In this document: positions 37,650 to 47,302 of the stretch, piece by piece | Layout: every line of letters begins with the position of its first letter | Numbering within the stretch: the stretch's first letter is position 1 | Assembly (NCBI RefSeq): GCF_900089495.1 | Contig: NZ_LT605203.1 | Location: forward strand, 1,486,796-1,550,795 | DNA length: 64,000 nt | Direction of reading: 5' to 3' | Origin: Thiomonas sp. X19 | Lineage (GTDB): Bacteria; Pseudomonadota; Gammaproteobacteria; Burkholderiales; Burkholderiaceae_C | Notes under the pieces: generated by a model | The model's input: the letters and a program-made list of their open reading frames with translations, nothing else | Database searches by the model: none | What the model was told of the DNA's origin: nothing | Made by a program: the position numbers and the translations under genes

Positions 37650-37655
37650 AGTATA
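37650..37655 (-). promoter_or_regulatory. -10 box close to the DUF3426 gene start
   Basis: TATACT (read on the minus strand) ends eight bases before the ATG at 37641, so an mRNA starting here would have almost no leader. No matching -35 box is evident, and the site adjoins the T-run of the prmA terminator. Confidence 0.4.
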
Positions 37656-37689
37656 AAAACAGCAGCGGGCAGGTAACACGCCTGCCCGC
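37656..37689 (-). terminator. Intrinsic terminator after prmA
   Basis: On the minus strand GCGGGCAGG (37689-37681) pairs with CCTGCCCGC (37673-37665) and TGCTGTTTTT follows. It should end the accB-accC-prmA transcript before the DUF3426 gene. Confidence 0.75.
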
Positions 37690-37718
37690 AGGACGCGTTT
37701 CGGGCAGGTGCGCCGCCC

Positions 37719-38642
37719 TCACGCCGGCGCCGCGCTCAACGTGGCGTGCGTGGTGCCCGCCAGGCAGACCCAGCCGTCGCGTTCGGCATGCACTTGCAGG
37801 CGTGCGTGCGGCGCGTAGGCGGCGATGAGTACGTCGGCTTGTCGGCTGAGAATGCCCGAAAGCACCAGCCAGCCTCCGGGCCTGGCACGCGCTGCCAGCA
37901 TCGGGGCGAGCAGGCGCAGCGGCGCGGCCAGAATGTTCGCCAGCACCACGTCGAAGTGCTGCGCGGGGAGTTCGTCGACATGGCAACAATGCGCCAGCGC
38001 CACGCCGTTGCTTGCGGCGTTCGCCTGGCTGGCGCTCACGGCGGCAGGGTCGATGTCCACGGCGCTGACCGACTGCGCGTCCAGTTGCGCGGCGGCAATG
38101 GCCAGGATGCCGGAGCCGCAGCCGTAGTCCAGCACATCCAACCCCGCGAGGGGTGCTTGTCGCACCAGCCAGCCCAGGCAGAGCTGGGTGGTGGGGTGGG
38201 TGCCGGTGCCGAAGGCCAGCCCCGGATCGAGCTGGATGACCAACTGCGCACCGGCTGGCGCGCTGTGCCAGCTCGGCACGATCCACATGCGGTTCTCGAT
38301 GCACACGGGCTGGAATTGCGACTGGGTCAGGCGCACCCAGTCCTGGTCGTGGATTTCGGCCTGTTGCACACCCCGCAAATCGGCCAACAAACCATCGCCC
38401 AGCAGGGCCAGCAAGGCTGAATCGGCATCGGCTTCGGAGTTGAACAGGGCGCGCACGAGGTTGTGCTGCCAGGCCTCGCGGGGCGTGGGCATGCCGGGTT
38501 CGCCGAACAGCGCTTGTTCCGTTGCGGTGCCGGCTTCCTGGTCTTCCACCGCGACGCTCAGGGCGCCGTGTTCCATGAGCGCGTCGGAAAGGGCCTCGGC
38601 CTGGGTGTCGTCGGCGGGGATGGTGACTTCACGGTAGGCCAT
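37719..38642 (-). CDS. prmA: Ribosomal protein L11 methyltransferase (PrmA)
   Basis: This 307-residue SAM-dependent enzyme trimethylates ribosomal protein L11. The N-terminal substrate domain starts MAYREVTIPADD, and DPGLAFGTGTHPTTQLCLGW and LDVLDYGCGSGILAIAA form the SAM site; DVVLANILAAPLRLLAP is motif IV (NIL). It lies 55 bases after accC on the same strand, the conserved accB-accC-prmA order. Confidence 0.96.
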   Translation of the reverse strand: MAYREVTIPADDTQAEALSDALMEHGALSVAVEDQEAGTATEQALFGEPGMPTPREAWQHNLVRALFNSEADADSALLALLGDGLLADLRGVQQAEIHDQDWVRLTQSQFQPVCIENRMWIVPSWHSAPAGAQLVIQLDPGLAFGTGTHPTTQLCLGWLVRQAPLAGLDVLDYGCGSGILAIAAAQLDAQSVSAVDIDPAAVSASQANAASNGVALAHCCHVDELPAQHFDVVLANILAAPLRLLAPMLAARARPGGWLVLSGILSRQADVLIAAYAPHARLQVHAERDGWVCLAGTTHATLSAAPA

Positions 38643-38697
38643 GGCAGGAGCGGTTGGAGAGGAGGGAAACCGTGGGCAACGGCCCGGGGCCGTGACC

Positions 38698-40047
38698 TTA
38701 GCCGTGGCGGGCCGCCATGTACTCTTCCAGATAGTGGATATTGGTGCCGCCTTCCAGGAAGCGTGCGTCCACCAGGAGTTCGCGGTGCAGTGGGATATTG
38801 GTGGCAATGCCGTCCACCACCATTTCCGACAAGGCCGTGCGCATGCGCGCCAGGGCTTGTTCGCGCGTGGCGCCATGGACGATGATCTTGGCAATCATCG
38901 AATCGTAGTTCGGCGGCACGAAATAGCCGGCGTAGACATGCGAATCCACCCGCACGCCTGGCCCGCCCGGCATATGCCAGGTGGTGATGCGCCCGGGACT
39001 GGGCGTGAACTTCACGGCATCTTCGGCATTGATGCGGCACTCGATGGCGTGGCCATTGACCACGATGCTGCGCTGGCGCAGCGTGAGCTTTTCGCCCGCC
39101 GCGACCAGAATTTGCTGCACCACGATATCCACCCCGGTGGTGAGCTCGGTGACGGGATGCTCCACCTGCACGCGGGTGTTCATCTCGATGAAATAGAACT
39201 CGCCGTTCTCGTAGAGAAACTCGAAGGTGCCGGCGCCGCGATAGCTGATTTTCCGGCAGGCATCGGCACAACGCGCGCCGATGCGCTCGATCAGTTTGCG
39301 CGCGATGCCCGGCGCCGGAGCCTCTTCCAGCACCTTCTGGTGACGGCGCTGCATCGAGCAGTCGCGCTCGCCCAGCCACAGCGCGTTGCCATGTTCGTCG
39401 GCCATCACCTGAATTTCGATATGGCGCGGGTTGGTGAGGAATTTCTCCATGTACACCGCGGCATTGCCGAAGGCGGCTTGCGCCTCCGCCTTGGTCGTGG
39501 CCACGGCGTTGAGCAGCGCGGCTTCGGTATGCACCACGCGCATGCCACGCCCACCGCCGCCGCCCGCCGCCTTGATGATGACGGGATAGCCGGTGGCACG
39601 CGCCATGCGCGTGATCTCGCGCGGGTCGTCGGGCAACTCGCCTTCCGATCCGGGTACGCAAGGCACGCCAGCCTTGATCATGGCCTGCTTGGCCGAGACC
39701 TTGTCGCCCATTAGGCGAATGGAATCGGGTCGCGGGCCGATGAAGGTGAAGCCCGAGCGCTCCACGCGCTCGGCGAAATCCGCGTTCTCGGAGAGGAAAC
39801 CGTAGCCGGGATGGATGGCCTCGGCGTCGGTCACTTCCGCGGCGGAGATGATGGCCGGCATGTTCAGATAGCTCAGGCCGGAGGGGGGCGGGCCGATGCA
39901 CACGGCTTCGTCGGCCAATTTGACGTATTTCGCGTCTCGGTCGGCTTCGGAATAGACCATCACGGTCTTGATGCCCAGTTCACGGCAGGCACGCTGAATG
40001 CGCAGCGCGATTTCACCGCGATTGGCGATCAGGATTTTTTTGAACAT
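38698..40047 (-). CDS. accC: Acetyl-CoA carboxylase biotin carboxylase subunit (AccC)
   Basis: This 449-residue ATP-grasp enzyme carboxylates the biotin on AccB, the first step of fatty-acid synthesis. [15 protein letters not shown] starts the protein, [13 protein letters not shown] is the ATP loop, and [20 protein letters not shown] the active-site signature. I chose ATG 40047 ([12 protein letters not shown]) because it gives the universal family start. A terminator-like hairpin separates it from accB. Confidence 0.97.
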   Translation of the reverse strand: MFKKILIANRGEIALRIQRACRELGIKTVMVYSEADRDAKYVKLADEAVCIGPPPSGLSYLNMPAIISAAEVTDAEAIHPGYGFLSENADFAERVERSGFTFIGPRPDSIRLMGDKVSAKQAMIKAGVPCVPGSEGELPDDPREITRMARATGYPVIIKAAGGGGGRGMRVVHTEAALLNAVATTKAEAQAAFGNAAVYMEKFLTNPRHIEIQVMADEHGNALWLGERDCSMQRRHQKVLEEAPAPGIARKLIERIGARCADACRKISYRGAGTFEFLYENGEFYFIEMNTRVQVEHPVTELTTGVDIVVQQILVAAGEKLTLRQRSIVVNGHAIECRINAEDAVKFTPSPGRITTWHMPGGPGVRVDSHVYAGYFVPPNYDSMIAKIIVHGATREQALARMRTALSEMVVDGIATNIPLHRELLVDARFLEGGTNIHYLEEYMAARHG

Positions 40048-40085
40048 GGTGGCTTCGGCCTCAGCGTGACGCGTTGGCATGCAAG

Positions 40086-40104
40086 AAAAAAGCCCCGTGG
40101 GGGC
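40086..40104 (-). terminator. Terminator-like hairpin between accB and accC
   Basis: On the minus strand GCCCC (40104-40100) pairs with GGGGC (40096-40092) around a three-base loop, and six T follow (40091-40086). It lies inside the accB-accC operon, about 40 bases before the accC start, so it would only partly stop transcription, giving more accB than accC message. Confidence 0.55.
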
Positions 40105-40146
40105 GAGCTGTACGGCAAGGTTCAGCGGGTGCCGACAACACCGACA

Positions 40147-40614
40147 TCACTCAAGCACGAACAAAGGCTGGCCGTACTCGACTGCCTGGCCGTTGTCGAC
40201 CAGGATTTCCTTGACCACGCCGTCGATGTCCGACTCGATTTCGTTGAGAATTTTCATCGCCTCGACGATGCATACCGCCTGCCCTTGCTTCACCGTGTCG
40301 CCCACTTCGACGAACGGCTTGGCGCCCGGCGCGGAGGAGCGGTAGAAGGTGCCGACCATGGGCGATTTGATCAATTTGCCGCTGGGCGCAGGGGGCACAG
40401 ACGCTGCCGCTTCGGCGATGCCGGTGGCAGGTGCCATGGGGGCGCCCTGTTGTGCGGACATGGGTGCGGCGATGTACTGCACCGGGGCCTGTTGGGCAAG
40501 AACCGGCGGCGTTTTGACGATGCGAACCTTGCCTTCAGCCTCGGTGATTTCGAGTTCCGAAATGTTCGATTCCGAGACGAGGTCGACAAGGGTCTTGAGT
40601 TTGCGCAAATCCAT
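40147..40614 (-). CDS. accB: Acetyl-CoA carboxylase biotin carboxyl carrier protein (AccB)
   Basis: This 155-residue subunit carries biotin on Lys121 in VEAMKILNEIES. The N-terminal LRKLKTLVDLVSESNISELE is the dimer/AccC contact region, followed by an Ala/Pro linker (36-78) and the C-terminal biotinyl domain with its thumb (SSAPGAKPFV). The start at 40614 gives the family N-terminus MDLRKLK. It follows aroQ after 47 bases. Confidence 0.97.
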   Translation of the reverse strand: MDLRKLKTLVDLVSESNISELEITEAEGKVRIVKTPPVLAQQAPVQYIAAPMSAQQGAPMAPATGIAEAAASVPPAPSGKLIKSPMVGTFYRSSAPGAKPFVEVGDTVKQGQAVCIVEAMKILNEIESDIDGVVKEILVDNGQAVEYGQPLFVLE

Positions 40615-40661
40615 GGTGTCGCTGTGATTTGTGGCGAATTGGGATCGGAATCCTACCAAAT

Positions 40662-41114
40662 TCAGGCTTTTGCCGACAACTTGTCAGCAGCGTAGCGCAG
40701 CGCAAGGCTGTAGCCCAGCGCACCGCAACCACTGATCACAGCCTCGGCGAGGCTTGAGAAATAGGACTGGTGGCGAAAGCTTTCACGGCGGTAGACGTTC
40801 GACAGATGCACCTCGACGAAAGGTTTGTCGATGGCCGCCAGCGCATCTCGCAGGGCCACGCTGGTATGGGTGTAGGCAGCAGGATTGATGATGACGAAGC
40901 AGGTGCCATCGGCGCGTGCAGCATGCAGACGGTCGATCAAGGCGCCTTCATGGTTGCTCTGGAAAACTTGCACGTCCAACCCGAGTTCCCTGCCCAACGT
41001 GGCCAGGCCCTGGTCGATGTCGGGCAGCGTGATATGGCCGTAGACCTCGGGCTCACGCGTTCCCAGCAGATTCAGGTTCGGGCCGTGCAACACCAGGATG
41101 CGTGGAGAATTCAT
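40662..41114 (-). CDS. aroQ: 3-dehydroquinate dehydratase, type II (AroQ)
   Basis: This 150-residue dodecameric enzyme carries out the third step of the shikimate pathway. [20 protein letters not shown] carries the catalytic Arg and Tyr, [14 protein letters not shown] the Glu/Asn pair, and [18 protein letters not shown] the active site loop. aroQ-accB-accC is a widely conserved order. AroC, which acts later in the same pathway, is encoded at 46160. Confidence 0.97.
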   Translation of the reverse strand: MNSPRILVLHGPNLNLLGTREPEVYGHITLPDIDQGLATLGRELGLDVQVFQSNHEGALIDRLHAARADGTCFVIINPAAYTHTSVALRDALAAIDKPFVEVHLSNVYRRESFRHQSYFSSLAEAVISGCGALGYSLALRYAADKLSAKA

Positions 41115-41138
41115 GCTTTCGAGCCAAATTAATGCGAT

Positions 41139-41732
41139 TTATGATGGTTTTCCAGGCAAATGATCTTGTAACTCAGTGTACGAGGTCTGCCCCAGTTTTT
41201 GGTAGACGATCTTGCCATTCGGCGCAATGACAACCGTGAACGGCAGGCCCCCTTGGCTGTCGCCAAGCTTGATGCTCAAGTCCGCGCCACCCATGCCGCC
41301 CAGCAGGACAGGGTAGCTGACGTTGTGTTCTTTCAGGAAGTGGCGGACTGAAGTTGGATTATCGATTGCAATGCCCACCATTTCGACGCCCTTGCCGGCA
41401 TGATCCTTGTAGAAGCGCGACAACTCGGGCATTTCCGCAATGCAGGGCGGGCACCAGCTTGCCCAGAAATTCACGATCAGGGTCTTGCCTTTGTACTGGC
41501 TGAGTTTGACGCTCTGGCCCGCCAGATTGTCGAGCGAACTGGCGAACAAGGCATGCGCATCGCCTGGCGCGGCTCTGATTGCCGCGTCGGCCGCGGACGT
41601 GAGTTGGGTGACCGAGGCGAGCGAACGTTCAGCCGCCTCGCGTGCGGATTGACGCGCGGTCAACCAATAGGCGCCCGCAGTGCCGATACTCGCGATCAGG
41701 ATGGTCAACGCCCAAGTTTTCGTCTGTTTCAA
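41139..41732 (-). CDS. TlpA-family thiol-disulfide reductase (thioredoxin-like)
   Basis: This 197-residue membrane-anchored thioredoxin has one N-terminal span (about 6-26) and a periplasmic domain with WCPPC (Cys94, Cys97) and the cis-Pro loop GGLPFTVVI. Such proteins reduce periplasmic disulfides, often in cytochrome c assembly. The start is a rare TTG at 41732; AAGGAG (41745-41740 on the minus strand) lies seven bases upstream and settles it. The TTG overlaps the stop of the upstream unknown gene (TTGA), so the two are coupled. Confidence 0.88.
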   Translation of the reverse strand: MKQTKTWALTILIASIGTAGAYWLTARQSAREAAERSLASVTQLTSAADAAIRAAPGDAHALFASSLDNLAGQSVKLSQYKGKTLIVNFWASWCPPCIAEMPELSRFYKDHAGKGVEMVGIAIDNPTSVRHFLKEHNVSYPVLLGGMGGADLSIKLGDSQGGLPFTVVIAPNGKIVYQKLGQTSYTELQDHLPGKPS

Positions 41733-42382
41733 AGTTGAACTCCTTCTGTGTTCGTTGAGACGGGACCGGCCGCGACGAGTGCGCGCACCGCCTGCAGCGT
41801 GCCGCGCTCGGCTTGTTTGCTGCTGGACCGGGAGGCGCGCAGGAGGACGCCACGCTCGTCTTTGAGCGGATAGAGACTTAGGGTGGCGGTCACGGTGGAA
41901 GGCTTCGTGGAAACTCCATCAGCGTGCAAAGGCCATTCAAAATCCAGTCGTTCCACGGGTTGTTTGCCGGCGAAGTGGGGCGCCTCGCCCACGTGGTAAG
42001 GGATGTTGCGGTTGATGCAGTGGATTTCCACGGCCTTGGCGTCGTCCGAGAACAGCAGCAGATGCAGGGCAGAGTGCGCGGTGGCGGTTCCGTTCCATAC
42101 GGCGCCAGCCAGATGCGGCCTGAATTCGGCGAATTCCTCCATCAGTCGCAGCGCGGCGCGGCGCAGATTCCACAACAGCCTGGGGTGTTCATCGCCATGG
42201 AACAGGGCCAGATACAGCTGAACCTGGGCCTGCACATCGTCGTTGTCAGGCCGCGCCTCGGGGTGGGCGCCGGCGCCCAACAGTTGGTGAACGGCCTTGC
42301 GCTTGGCGGTGAGGTAATCCAGCCCATCTTCCACGATGAGCCGGGCGGCAGTGGCCGCGAGTTCTTCCCGTAAAGCATTCAT
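41729..42382 (-). CDS. Conserved protein of unknown function, upstream of the TlpA-like gene
   Basis: This is a 217-residue soluble protein. The N-terminal half is helical: VEDGLDYLTAKRKAVHQLLG looks like a small helical domain, then ALFHGDEHPRLLWNLRRAAL. The C-terminal half has beta character (HLLLFSDDAKAVEIHCINRN, then STVTATLSLYPL). Proteins like this occur beside mpl in Burkholderiales, but I know no function. It diverges from mpl across a 100-base gap and its stop overlaps the TTG start of the TlpA-like gene. No signal peptide or membrane span is visible. Confidence 0.75.
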   Translation of the reverse strand: MNALREELAATAARLIVEDGLDYLTAKRKAVHQLLGAGAHPEARPDNDDVQAQVQLYLALFHGDEHPRLLWNLRRAALRLMEEFAEFRPHLAGAVWNGTATAHSALHLLLFSDDAKAVEIHCINRNIPYHVGEAPHFAGKQPVERLDFEWPLHADGVSTKPSTVTATLSLYPLKDERGVLLRASRSSSKQAERGTLQAVRALVAAGPVSTNTEGVQL

Positions 42383-42470
42383 GCGGGGCAGTGTATCCGC
42401 CTATGTCGGCTGACGCGTCTGCTCGGAGTTTGCTGGGGAATCATGGCCTGGAACCGGCCTGGGCGCTTTC

Positions 42471-42476
42471 TACAAT
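42471..42476 (+). promoter_or_regulatory. -10 box six bases before the mpl start
   Basis: TACAAT is separated from the ATG at 42483 by only GGCCCG. Transcription from it would start at or beside the A of ATG. There is no Shine-Dalgarno, so mpl mRNA is probably leaderless. The -35 is poor (CTGGAA region). Confidence 0.5.
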
Positions 42477-42482
42477 GGCCCG

Positions 42483-43859
42483 ATGCATATCCATATTCTC
42501 GGTATTTGTGGCACGTTCATGGGCGGCATCGCCGCGCTGGCGCAGGCTTGCGGTCATCGGGTCACAGGCTGCGACGCCCATGTGTATCCCCCCATGAGCG
42601 AGCAGCTCGAACAACTGGGCATCCGGTCGATCGAGGGCTACGGTGCCGATCAATTGGCGCTGCAGCCCGACCTCTGGGTCATCGGCAACGCCGTGTCGCG
42701 CGGCAACCCGCTGCTGGAAGCCATTCTCGACGCCGGCCAGCCCTACACCAGCGGCCCGCAATGGTTGGCCGAGCATGTGTTGGCCGGACGCTGGACCCTG
42801 GCCGTGGCCGGAACCCACGGCAAAACCACGACCACCTCGATGCTGGCCTGGATTTTGGAGCATGCTGGTTTGAAACCGGGCTTTCTCATTGGTGGCGCGC
42901 CGGTGGACTTCGGCGAGACCGCGCGCCTTGGCGAGGCCCCGTTTTTCGTGGTCGAGGCCGACGAATACGACACCGCGTTTTTCGACAAGCGCTCCAAATT
43001 CGTGCATTACCGTCCGCGCACCGCCGTGCTCAACAATCTGGAGTATGACCACGCCGACATCTTTCCTGACTTGACGGCGATCGAAATCCAGTTTCACCAC
43101 CTGGTGCGTACTGTGCCCGGCAGCGGAAAACTGCTGGTGCAGGCCGGCAGTGCGGCGCTGGATCGGGTGTTGGCGCGGGGTTGCTGGAGCGCGGTGGAAC
43201 ATTTTGACGCCACCGCCCAGCAGGGCTGGAGCGCCGAAGGCGGTGAACAGGATTTCCGCGTGTTCTGGCAACGCCAGCGCCAAGGCGAAGTGCGCTGGCG
43301 CCTGATGGGCGCGCACAACCGCGCCAATGCCCTCGCCGCCATTGCCGCTGCGCGCCACACTGGCGTGTCGGCAGGGCTTGCTTGCGAGGCACTCAGTGTG
43401 TTCGGCGGCGTCAAGCGCCGCATGGAATGGCGTGGCGAAGCCGGCGGCGTGGCGGTGTACGACGACTTTGCCCATCACCCCACGGCCATCGCCACCACCA
43501 TCGCCGGTTTGCGCCGCGGCACCCGCGGGCGCGGCCGCATCCTGGCGGTGTTCGAGCCGCGTTCCAACACCATGAAGCTGGGCATCATCAAGAGCCGGTT
43601 GCCCGAAGCCCTGCAAGAGGCTGACCTGAGCTTCGGCTACAGCGGGGGATTGGACTGGGATCTGGCGGAGGCCTTGGCCCCGTTGGGACCGCGTGCGCGC
43701 GCGCATGCCGATCTCGGTGCGCTGGTGGCCGACGTCACTCGTGAAGCCCAACCCGGCGACCACATTCTGGTGATGAGCAATGGTGGTTTCGGCGGCATTC
43801 ACGCCAAGCTTTTGCAGGCCTTGCAGGCGCGGTCGACTTCGGGTGCAGCAATAGCGTGA
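42483..43859 (+). CDS. mpl: UDP-N-acetylmuramate:L-alanyl-gamma-D-glutamyl-meso-diaminopimelate ligase (Mpl)
   Basis: This 458-residue Mur ligase reattaches recycled murein tripeptide to UDP-MurNAc. MHIHILGICGTFMGGIAALA is the N-terminal UDP-binding signature of Mpl, which differs from MurC; AVAGTHGKTTTTSMLAW is the ATP loop, and EYDTAFFDKRSKFVHY and the GAHNRANALAAIAA segment belong to the Mur ligase core. It works together with NagZ (34767) in recycling. The likely promoter is directly next to the ATG. Confidence 0.96.
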   Translation: MHIHILGICGTFMGGIAALAQACGHRVTGCDAHVYPPMSEQLEQLGIRSIEGYGADQLALQPDLWVIGNAVSRGNPLLEAILDAGQPYTSGPQWLAEHVLAGRWTLAVAGTHGKTTTTSMLAWILEHAGLKPGFLIGGAPVDFGETARLGEAPFFVVEADEYDTAFFDKRSKFVHYRPRTAVLNNLEYDHADIFPDLTAIEIQFHHLVRTVPGSGKLLVQAGSAALDRVLARGCWSAVEHFDATAQQGWSAEGGEQDFRVFWQRQRQGEVRWRLMGAHNRANALAAIAAARHTGVSAGLACEALSVFGGVKRRMEWRGEAGGVAVYDDFAHHPTAIATTIAGLRRGTRGRGRILAVFEPRSNTMKLGIIKSRLPEALQEADLSFGYSGGLDWDLAEALAPLGPRARAHADLGALVADVTREAQPGDHILVMSNGGFGGIHAKLLQALQARSTSGAAIA

Positions 43860-43952
43860 ACAGGCCCTAACCCGCAGGGCAGGTGAGCGGGATTGCCGCC
43901 AAGCCCCTTTTGTTTGACCGGAATCATGGCGTATGGCTGACGGCCCTGATAG

Positions 43953-43973
43953 GATAAGAATCATTCGCATTCT
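43953..43973 (+). promoter_or_regulatory. Fur box ahead of feoAB
   Basis: GATAAGAATCATTCGCATTC reads in reverse as GAATGCGAATGATTCTTATC and fits the repeated AAT/ATT pattern of Fur-binding sites. It lies about 70 bases before feoA and no other genes stand between, so ferrous iron uptake is probably repressed by Fur-Fe2+. Confidence 0.7.
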
Positions 43974-44040
43974 CTTGGCATGATTCAACACCGCGGAGCG
44001 CTCTCGGCCTCGCGCGCAACCGGCAAACCGTCCAGCCACC

Positions 44041-44334
44041 ATGAACACGCTCGCATCGCTGCACCCCGGCGCACTGGCCATCGTCACCGAGGTGCGTGCC
44101 GAAGGCGCACTGATGCACCGCTTGGCCGCACTGGGTTTGCGCGCCGGCAATCAACTGCTGGTGTTGCGCCAGGCCCGTTTTCGCGGGCCCATCCATGTGC
44201 GTATTGGCACCACGGAACTCTTCCTGCGCCGTGCCGACGCGCGCCATGTCGAGGTCGTTCCGTCTCACGTGATGCAAACAGCGTCCGCGGGCGCCTCGCG
44301 CCCCGTGCCGTCGATCGCGTCGCCCCGAGCATGA
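44041..44334 (+). CDS. feoA: Ferrous iron transport protein A (FeoA)
   Basis: This is a 97-residue small SH3-like cytosolic protein that assists FeoB. LASLHPGALAIVTEV starts the fold; MHRLAALGLRAGNQLLVLRQ is the family hallmark and RIGTTELFLRRADARHVEV the last strands. The C-terminal ~20 residues (Ser/Ala/Pro) extend past the fold. Its stop overlaps the feoB start as ATGA. Confidence 0.94.
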   Translation: MNTLASLHPGALAIVTEVRAEGALMHRLAALGLRAGNQLLVLRQARFRGPIHVRIGTTELFLRRADARHVEVVPSHVMQTASAGASRPVPSIASPRA

Positions 44335-46121
44335 AGCGCATCGCCCTGGTGGGCATGCCCAACACGGGCAAGTCCACCCTGTTCAACCGGCTCACCGGTG
44401 CTTCGGCGCGGGTCGGCAACTGGCCCGGGTTGACGGTCGAGCTCGCTTCTGCGCGCATACCTCTGGGCCGCCACATGGCGCAGATCGTCGATCTGCCCGG
44501 CATCTACGATCTGCAAGGCCTGACCGAAGACGAAAACGCGGTGCAGCGTTTTCTGCAGAGCCAGAGCGTGGATCTCGTCGCCGTCGTCATCAATGCCACG
44601 CAGATCGACCGTCAACTCGCCCTGGCCGTGCAGGTCCGTGACAGCGGCTTTCCCTGCATCGTGCTGTTGAACATGGCCGACGAGGCCGAGCGTTATGGCG
44701 TGGGCATCGACCCCGTCAAGCTGCAAGCCGCGCTGGGTGTGCCGGTGGCCAGCCTCAGCGCCAAATACGGTCGCGGTTATCCCCAGGCGCTGCAACTGCT
44801 GGGGCAGGCCCTGGAGACCTCCACCCCCCTTGCGCTCGAGCAAGCCCGTGCCGGACTCGAGCAGCGGCGGGACGGGCAAGAAGGTGCCCGGGCGGCGCTA
44901 TCGGCGGCCGTGCAACTGCCAACCCGCCTGCCCGACACCTGGGCCCAGCGCATCGACCACTGGGTGATGCATCCGTGGATCGGGCCGCCGCTATTCCTGG
45001 CCTTCATGGCACTGGTGTTCAACGCCGTGTTCACGCTCGGCGCACCGCTGCAGGAGGGTCTGGGCTGGGTGTTCGACCAGCTGCGCGTGCAGGTTCTGGC
45101 GCCGACCCTGGCCGCAGCACCGGCCTGGTTCAGCGGCCTGCTGCTCGACGGCATCTACAACGGCTTGAGCACGGTGGCGGCCTTCGTGCCGGTCATCATG
45201 CTGTTCTTCGTGTTCATGACCCTGATCGAGGAGAGCGGCTATTTCTCGCGCGCCGCCTTCCTCACCGACAGCTTGATGTCGCGCATGGGGCTGGACGGGC
45301 GCGGCTTCGTCATGCTGCTCATGGGCTTCGGCTGCAATGTGCCGGCGCTCATGGGCACGCGGGTGATGCGCTCGCGCGGCCTGCGCCTGCTCACCATGCT
45401 CATCATTCCGTTCTCACTGTGCTCGGCGCGGCTGCAGGTGTTCCTGTTCATCATTGCCGCGCTGTTCTCGCCGCGCGTGGCGCCCTGGGTGCTGCTGAGC
45501 CTTTACGGCGTGAGCTTCGCTGCTACGTTCGCCTCGGCCCTGTTGTTCAAGCAGCGCTACCCCAGTAACGAACCCTTCGTGCTGGAGCTGCCGCCGTACC
45601 GCCTGCCCACGATGCGACAAATTCTGTTGCGTGCCTGGGGCGAAATTCACCACTTCCTGCACCGCGCCACCAAGTTCATCGTCATCGGCGTGGTGCTGGT
45701 GTGGATGCTGACCAACCTGCCGCCGGGTCAGCCTACCGCCGGACCCCACACCCTGGCCGGCTGGGTGGGGCATGCGCTGCATCCGGCCTTCGCGCCGCTG
45801 GGCATTCCGCCGGAACTGATCATCGCCCTCATCTTCGGCTTCGTCGCCAAGGAAATCGTCATTGGCTCGCTGGCCGTGATCTACGGCCTGCAGGGCGACG
45901 CCTTGCAGCACGCCGTTGCCGCGCAAATCACCCCCGCCGCGGCCTACAGTTTCATGCTGTTCACGCTGATCTACACGCCTTGCCTGTCCACGGTGGCCGC
46001 ATTGCGCAGCGAGTCGAAAAGCAATGCCTACACCTGGCTCAGTCTGGGCTGGTCGCTGGGCCTGGCCTGGATGGTGTCGCTGGCGTTCTATCAAGGCACG
46101 CGATTGCTCGGCTGGGCGTGA
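44331..46121 (+). CDS. feoB: Ferrous iron transport protein B (FeoB)
   Basis: This 596-residue GTP-driven Fe2+ permease has an N-terminal G domain (G1 GMPNTGKST at 8-16; G3 VDLPGIYDL; the expected NxxD is LLNMADEA) and about eight to ten membrane spans. [15 protein letters not shown] and [16 protein letters not shown] segments (here [16 protein letters not shown]) hold the conserved cysteines of the two Gate motifs. It is shorter than E. coli FeoB (773), mainly in the region after the G domain. No feoC follows. Confidence 0.95.
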   Translation: MKRIALVGMPNTGKSTLFNRLTGASARVGNWPGLTVELASARIPLGRHMAQIVDLPGIYDLQGLTEDENAVQRFLQSQSVDLVAVVINATQIDRQLALAVQVRDSGFPCIVLLNMADEAERYGVGIDPVKLQAALGVPVASLSAKYGRGYPQALQLLGQALETSTPLALEQARAGLEQRRDGQEGARAALSAAVQLPTRLPDTWAQRIDHWVMHPWIGPPLFLAFMALVFNAVFTLGAPLQEGLGWVFDQLRVQVLAPTLAAAPAWFSGLLLDGIYNGLSTVAAFVPVIMLFFVFMTLIEESGYFSRAAFLTDSLMSRMGLDGRGFVMLLMGFGCNVPALMGTRVMRSRGLRLLTMLIIPFSLCSARLQVFLFIIAALFSPRVAPWVLLSLYGVSFAATFASALLFKQRYPSNEPFVLELPPYRLPTMRQILLRAWGEIHHFLHRATKFIVIGVVLVWMLTNLPPGQPTAGPHTLAGWVGHALHPAFAPLGIPPELIIALIFGFVAKEIVIGSLAVIYGLQGDALQHAVAAQITPAAAYSFMLFTLIYTPCLSTVAALRSESKSNAYTWLSLGWSLGLAWMVSLAFYQGTRLLGWA

Positions 46122-46125
46122 CCAT

Positions 46126-46153
46126 TTGGCCGCCGGGAGCGCCTGCCTACAAT
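46126..46153 (+). promoter_or_regulatory. Promoter candidate directly before aroC
   Basis: TTGGCC (46126-46131) and TACAAT (46148-46153) are 16 bases apart. The -10 ends six bases before the aroC ATG at 46160, which predicts a leaderless mRNA. No Shine-Dalgarno is present. Confidence 0.55.
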
Positions 46154-46159
46154 GCCCGC

Positions 46160-47263
46160 ATGTCCGGAAACACGCTCGGTTTGCTCTTCGCCGTCACCAC
46201 CTTTGGTGAGTCCCATGGCCCCGCGATTGGCTGTGTCGTCGACGGCTGCCCGCCCGGCATGGCGCTGTCGGAGGCCGACATCCAGCCCGACCTCGACCGT
46301 CGTCGTCCCGGCACTTCGCGCCACGTCACGCAGCGGCAGGAGGCCGACCAGGTCGAAATCCTCTCCGGCGTGTTCGAGGGCCAGACCACCGGCACGCCCA
46401 TCGCCATGCTCATCCGCAACACCGACCAGCGCAGCAAGGACTACGGCAACATTCTCGATTCCTTCCGTCCTGGCCATGCGGACTACACCTACTGGCGCAA
46501 ATACGGCCTGCGCGACCCGCGTGGCGGTGGGCGCTCGTCGGCGCGGCTCACCGCGCCCATCGTCGCTGCCGGGGCTATCGCGAAAAAATGGCTGCAGGCG
46601 CATCATGGCATTCAGGTGCGTGGCTGCATGCAGCAAGTGGGCACGGTGAGCATTCCCTTCGTCAACTGGGACGACGTGCCCGGCAATGCGTTCCACGCCC
46701 CCAACGCCGTCATCGTGCCCGAGCTCGAGGCCTATATGGACAAGCTGCGCAAGGCCGGCGACTCCTGCGGCGCGCGGCTTTACGTGGAGGCGCTGAACGT
46801 GCCGGCAGGCTGGGGCGAGCCGCTCTATGACAAGCTCGACGCCGACATCGCCCATGCCATGATGGGCTTGAACGCGGTGAAGGGCGTGGAAATCGGCGCC
46901 GGCTTTGCCAGTGTCGCGCAAAGAGGCAGCGAGCATGGCGACGAACTCACGCCGCAAGGCTTCGTCGGCAACCACGCCGGCGGCGTGCTGGGTGGCATCA
47001 GCAGCGGCCAGCCGGTGACGGTGTCGATCGCCATCAAACCCACCTCCAGCATTCGTTTGCCGCGTCGCTCCATCGACCGCGCGGGCCAGCCCACCGTGGT
47101 GGAAACCTTCGGCCGCCACGACCCTTGCGTGGGCATACGCGCCACGCCCATCGCCGAAGCACTACTGGCCATCGTGCTGATGGATCATGCGCTGCGGCAT
47201 CGTGCGCAATGCGGGGACGTGCGCATCGACGTGCCGCCGATTCCGGGGCAAGTGGGGGTTTGA
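46160..47263 (+). CDS. aroC: Chorismate synthase (AroC)
   Basis: This 367-residue FMN-dependent enzyme makes chorismate from [23 protein letters not shown] is family signature 1, [17 protein letters not shown] and [15 protein letters not shown] (here [15 protein letters not shown]) are signatures 2 and 3, and [11 protein letters not shown] the C-terminal one. The start is the ATG at 46160, 38 bases after feoB, with its own promoter immediately upstream. It converges with the tRNA-Arg gene. Confidence 0.97.
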   Translation: MSGNTLGLLFAVTTFGESHGPAIGCVVDGCPPGMALSEADIQPDLDRRRPGTSRHVTQRQEADQVEILSGVFEGQTTGTPIAMLIRNTDQRSKDYGNILDSFRPGHADYTYWRKYGLRDPRGGGRSSARLTAPIVAAGAIAKKWLQAHHGIQVRGCMQQVGTVSIPFVNWDDVPGNAFHAPNAVIVPELEAYMDKLRKAGDSCGARLYVEALNVPAGWGEPLYDKLDADIAHAMMGLNAVKGVEIGAGFASVAQRGSEHGDELTPQGFVGNHAGGVLGGISSGQPVTVSIAIKPTSSIRLPRRSIDRAGQPTVVETFGRHDPCVGIRATPIAEALLAIVLMDHALRHRAQCGDVRIDVPPIPGQVGV

Positions 47264-47302
47264 TCGTGCGGTTCCCCTGGGCCTGGGTGCTTGGCTCGAG
47301 CA

